The position numbers and the translations under genes are program-made. The notes beneath the pieces were generated by a model. It had not been told where the DNA came from. It searched no databases and saw only the letters and a program-made list of their open reading frames with translations. From Gracilimonas sp964505215 (GTDB lineage: Bacteria > Bacteroidota > Rhodothermia > Balneolales > Balneolaceae), in NCBI GenBank assembly GCA_964505215.1, contig CAZDGU010000004.1, positions 124,001 through 188,000 on the forward strand: a stretch of DNA of 64,000 nucleotides, read 5' to 3'. Below, in pieces: positions 63,470 through 64,000 of this stretch. Within the stretch, counting starts at the first letter, position 1; every line of letters starts with the position of its first letter.

Positions 63470-64000
63470 TCAAAAGGTGATGGTGTATGAAAGTGTTGGA
63501 AGAATGGGAAGCAGTAGAACCGCATTTCTTTCTACTGGATTTTCATCAAAATTAAAGCTATAAAACCAGGTATTTCGGCGCGAATACACATTTATTATCT
63601 GCATCTTCAGCTCCGACTTCCCCCAATCAAAAAACTCTCCGGAGCGCGAAACGGAAACATCCATCCGATGGTAACTTGGCAGGCGGGAAGCATTTACTTT
63701 TCCAACCGTAAATACGTTTCTGTCCTCTTCGGTCCACGGGAGATCGGCTTGCACAAATCGACCCAGTGCTTTGGTGTAAGCCTGGCCGGTTGCAAAGTTA
63801 AAGGCAAGAGTGGTTTTCCATTTATTATTGATTTGATACGTGCCTACTAAATTAACATCATGCCGACGATCATATTTTGGGGGATAAAACCGAGCCGAAG
63901 TATTTGACGCCTGTAAGGAGTGATTGAATCCCGGATATTTTCTCCAGGTATAACCCAGCGTATAGCCCACAAAACCCGTAAAACGCCCGGCTTTTTTCTC
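63470..64000 (-). CDS. TonB-dependent receptor, C-terminal part (runs off the window)
   Basis: The open frame goes through the window edge (the stretch after 63970 continues in frame as EKKAGRFTGFVGYT). The residues seen show barrel strands of a TonB-dependent receptor (TLGYTWRKYPGFNHSLQASN, VNLVGTYQINNKWKTTLAFN, RMDVSVSRSG, and a final aromatic residue). The rest of the receptor is outside. It is the partner of the DUF4249 gene. Confidence 0.8.
   Translation of the reverse strand, partial: EKKAGRFTGFVGYTLGYTWRKYPGFNHSLQASNTSARFYPPKYDRRHDVNLVGTYQINNKWKTTLAFNFATGQAYTKALGRFVQADLPWTEEDRNVFTVGKVNASRLPSYHRMDVSVSRSGEFFDWGKSELKMQIINVYSRRNTWFYSFNFDENPVERNAVLLLPILPTLSYTITF

Overview
The window looks like chromosomal DNA of a free-living member of the Bacteroidota/Balneolota lineage, with a Balneolaceae-like bacterium as the best guess. 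Two secreted proteins end in the type IX secretion C-terminal signal with the YPNPFNP start that is common in Balneolota, Ignavibacteriota and relatives. There is also a TonB receptor/DUF4249 pair, several Lys-Lys type signal peptides ending in AQ, many lipoprotein signal peptides, and promoters that fit the Bacteroidota -33 TTG / -7 TAnnTTTG pattern. Many genes lack a Shine-Dalgarno sequence. The phylum is an inference from family content, not a phylogeny.

Layout. 0-6.7 kb: the tail of an unrecognised gene, prfA, pckA, then a serine/threonine kinase with TPR repeats and its ECF sigma factor (TIGR02999 type). 6.9-8.9 kb: aguB-aguA for putrescine synthesis. 8.9-16.9 kb: M28 and M1 peptidases, a lone response regulator and a giant T9SS cargo protein, all on the minus strand. 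16.9-18.4 kb: a gene-free, repeat-rich stretch of palindromes and short tandem repeats, ending at a tRNA-Leu(UAA). 18.8-28.3 kb: a TIG/PKD/beta-propeller lipoprotein, a small outer-membrane barrel, rel, an HU/IHF protein, ruvX, def and fmt. 28.3-33.8 kb: ankyrin protein, pruA, gap, an M28 lipoprotein, a 56-aa protein and an OsmC protein. 34.0-39.1 kb: the histidine operon hisGDCBH, preceded by a short reading frame with eight His codons that looks like a his leader peptide. 39.1-46.8 kb: a Na/phosphate cotransporter, then a TetR-controlled envelope operon (LolA-like protein, two FtsX-type permeases, a LolD-like ATPase, an outer-membrane barrel). 47.0-54.2 kb: a type I restriction-modification operon hsdR-DUF3644-hsdM-hsdS in which hsdS carries an extra C-terminal domain. 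54.2-64 kb: a formamidase, an ABC permease fused to an M1 peptidase with its ATPase, a T9SS chitinase, a cold-shock protein, and a DUF4249 lipoprotein with the end of a TonB-dependent receptor.

The points most worth following are the histidine-rich leader in front of hisG, the HisB protein whose phosphatase half appears vestigial, the type I restriction operon with a DUF3644 gene and an HsdS extension resembling YwgA/Panacea-type domains, and the compact TetR-LolA-ABC-barrel operon with a clear operator on its promoter. The 17 kb intergenic region holds several unrelated repeat types next to a tRNA gene. All functional calls are by eye; no database search was run.
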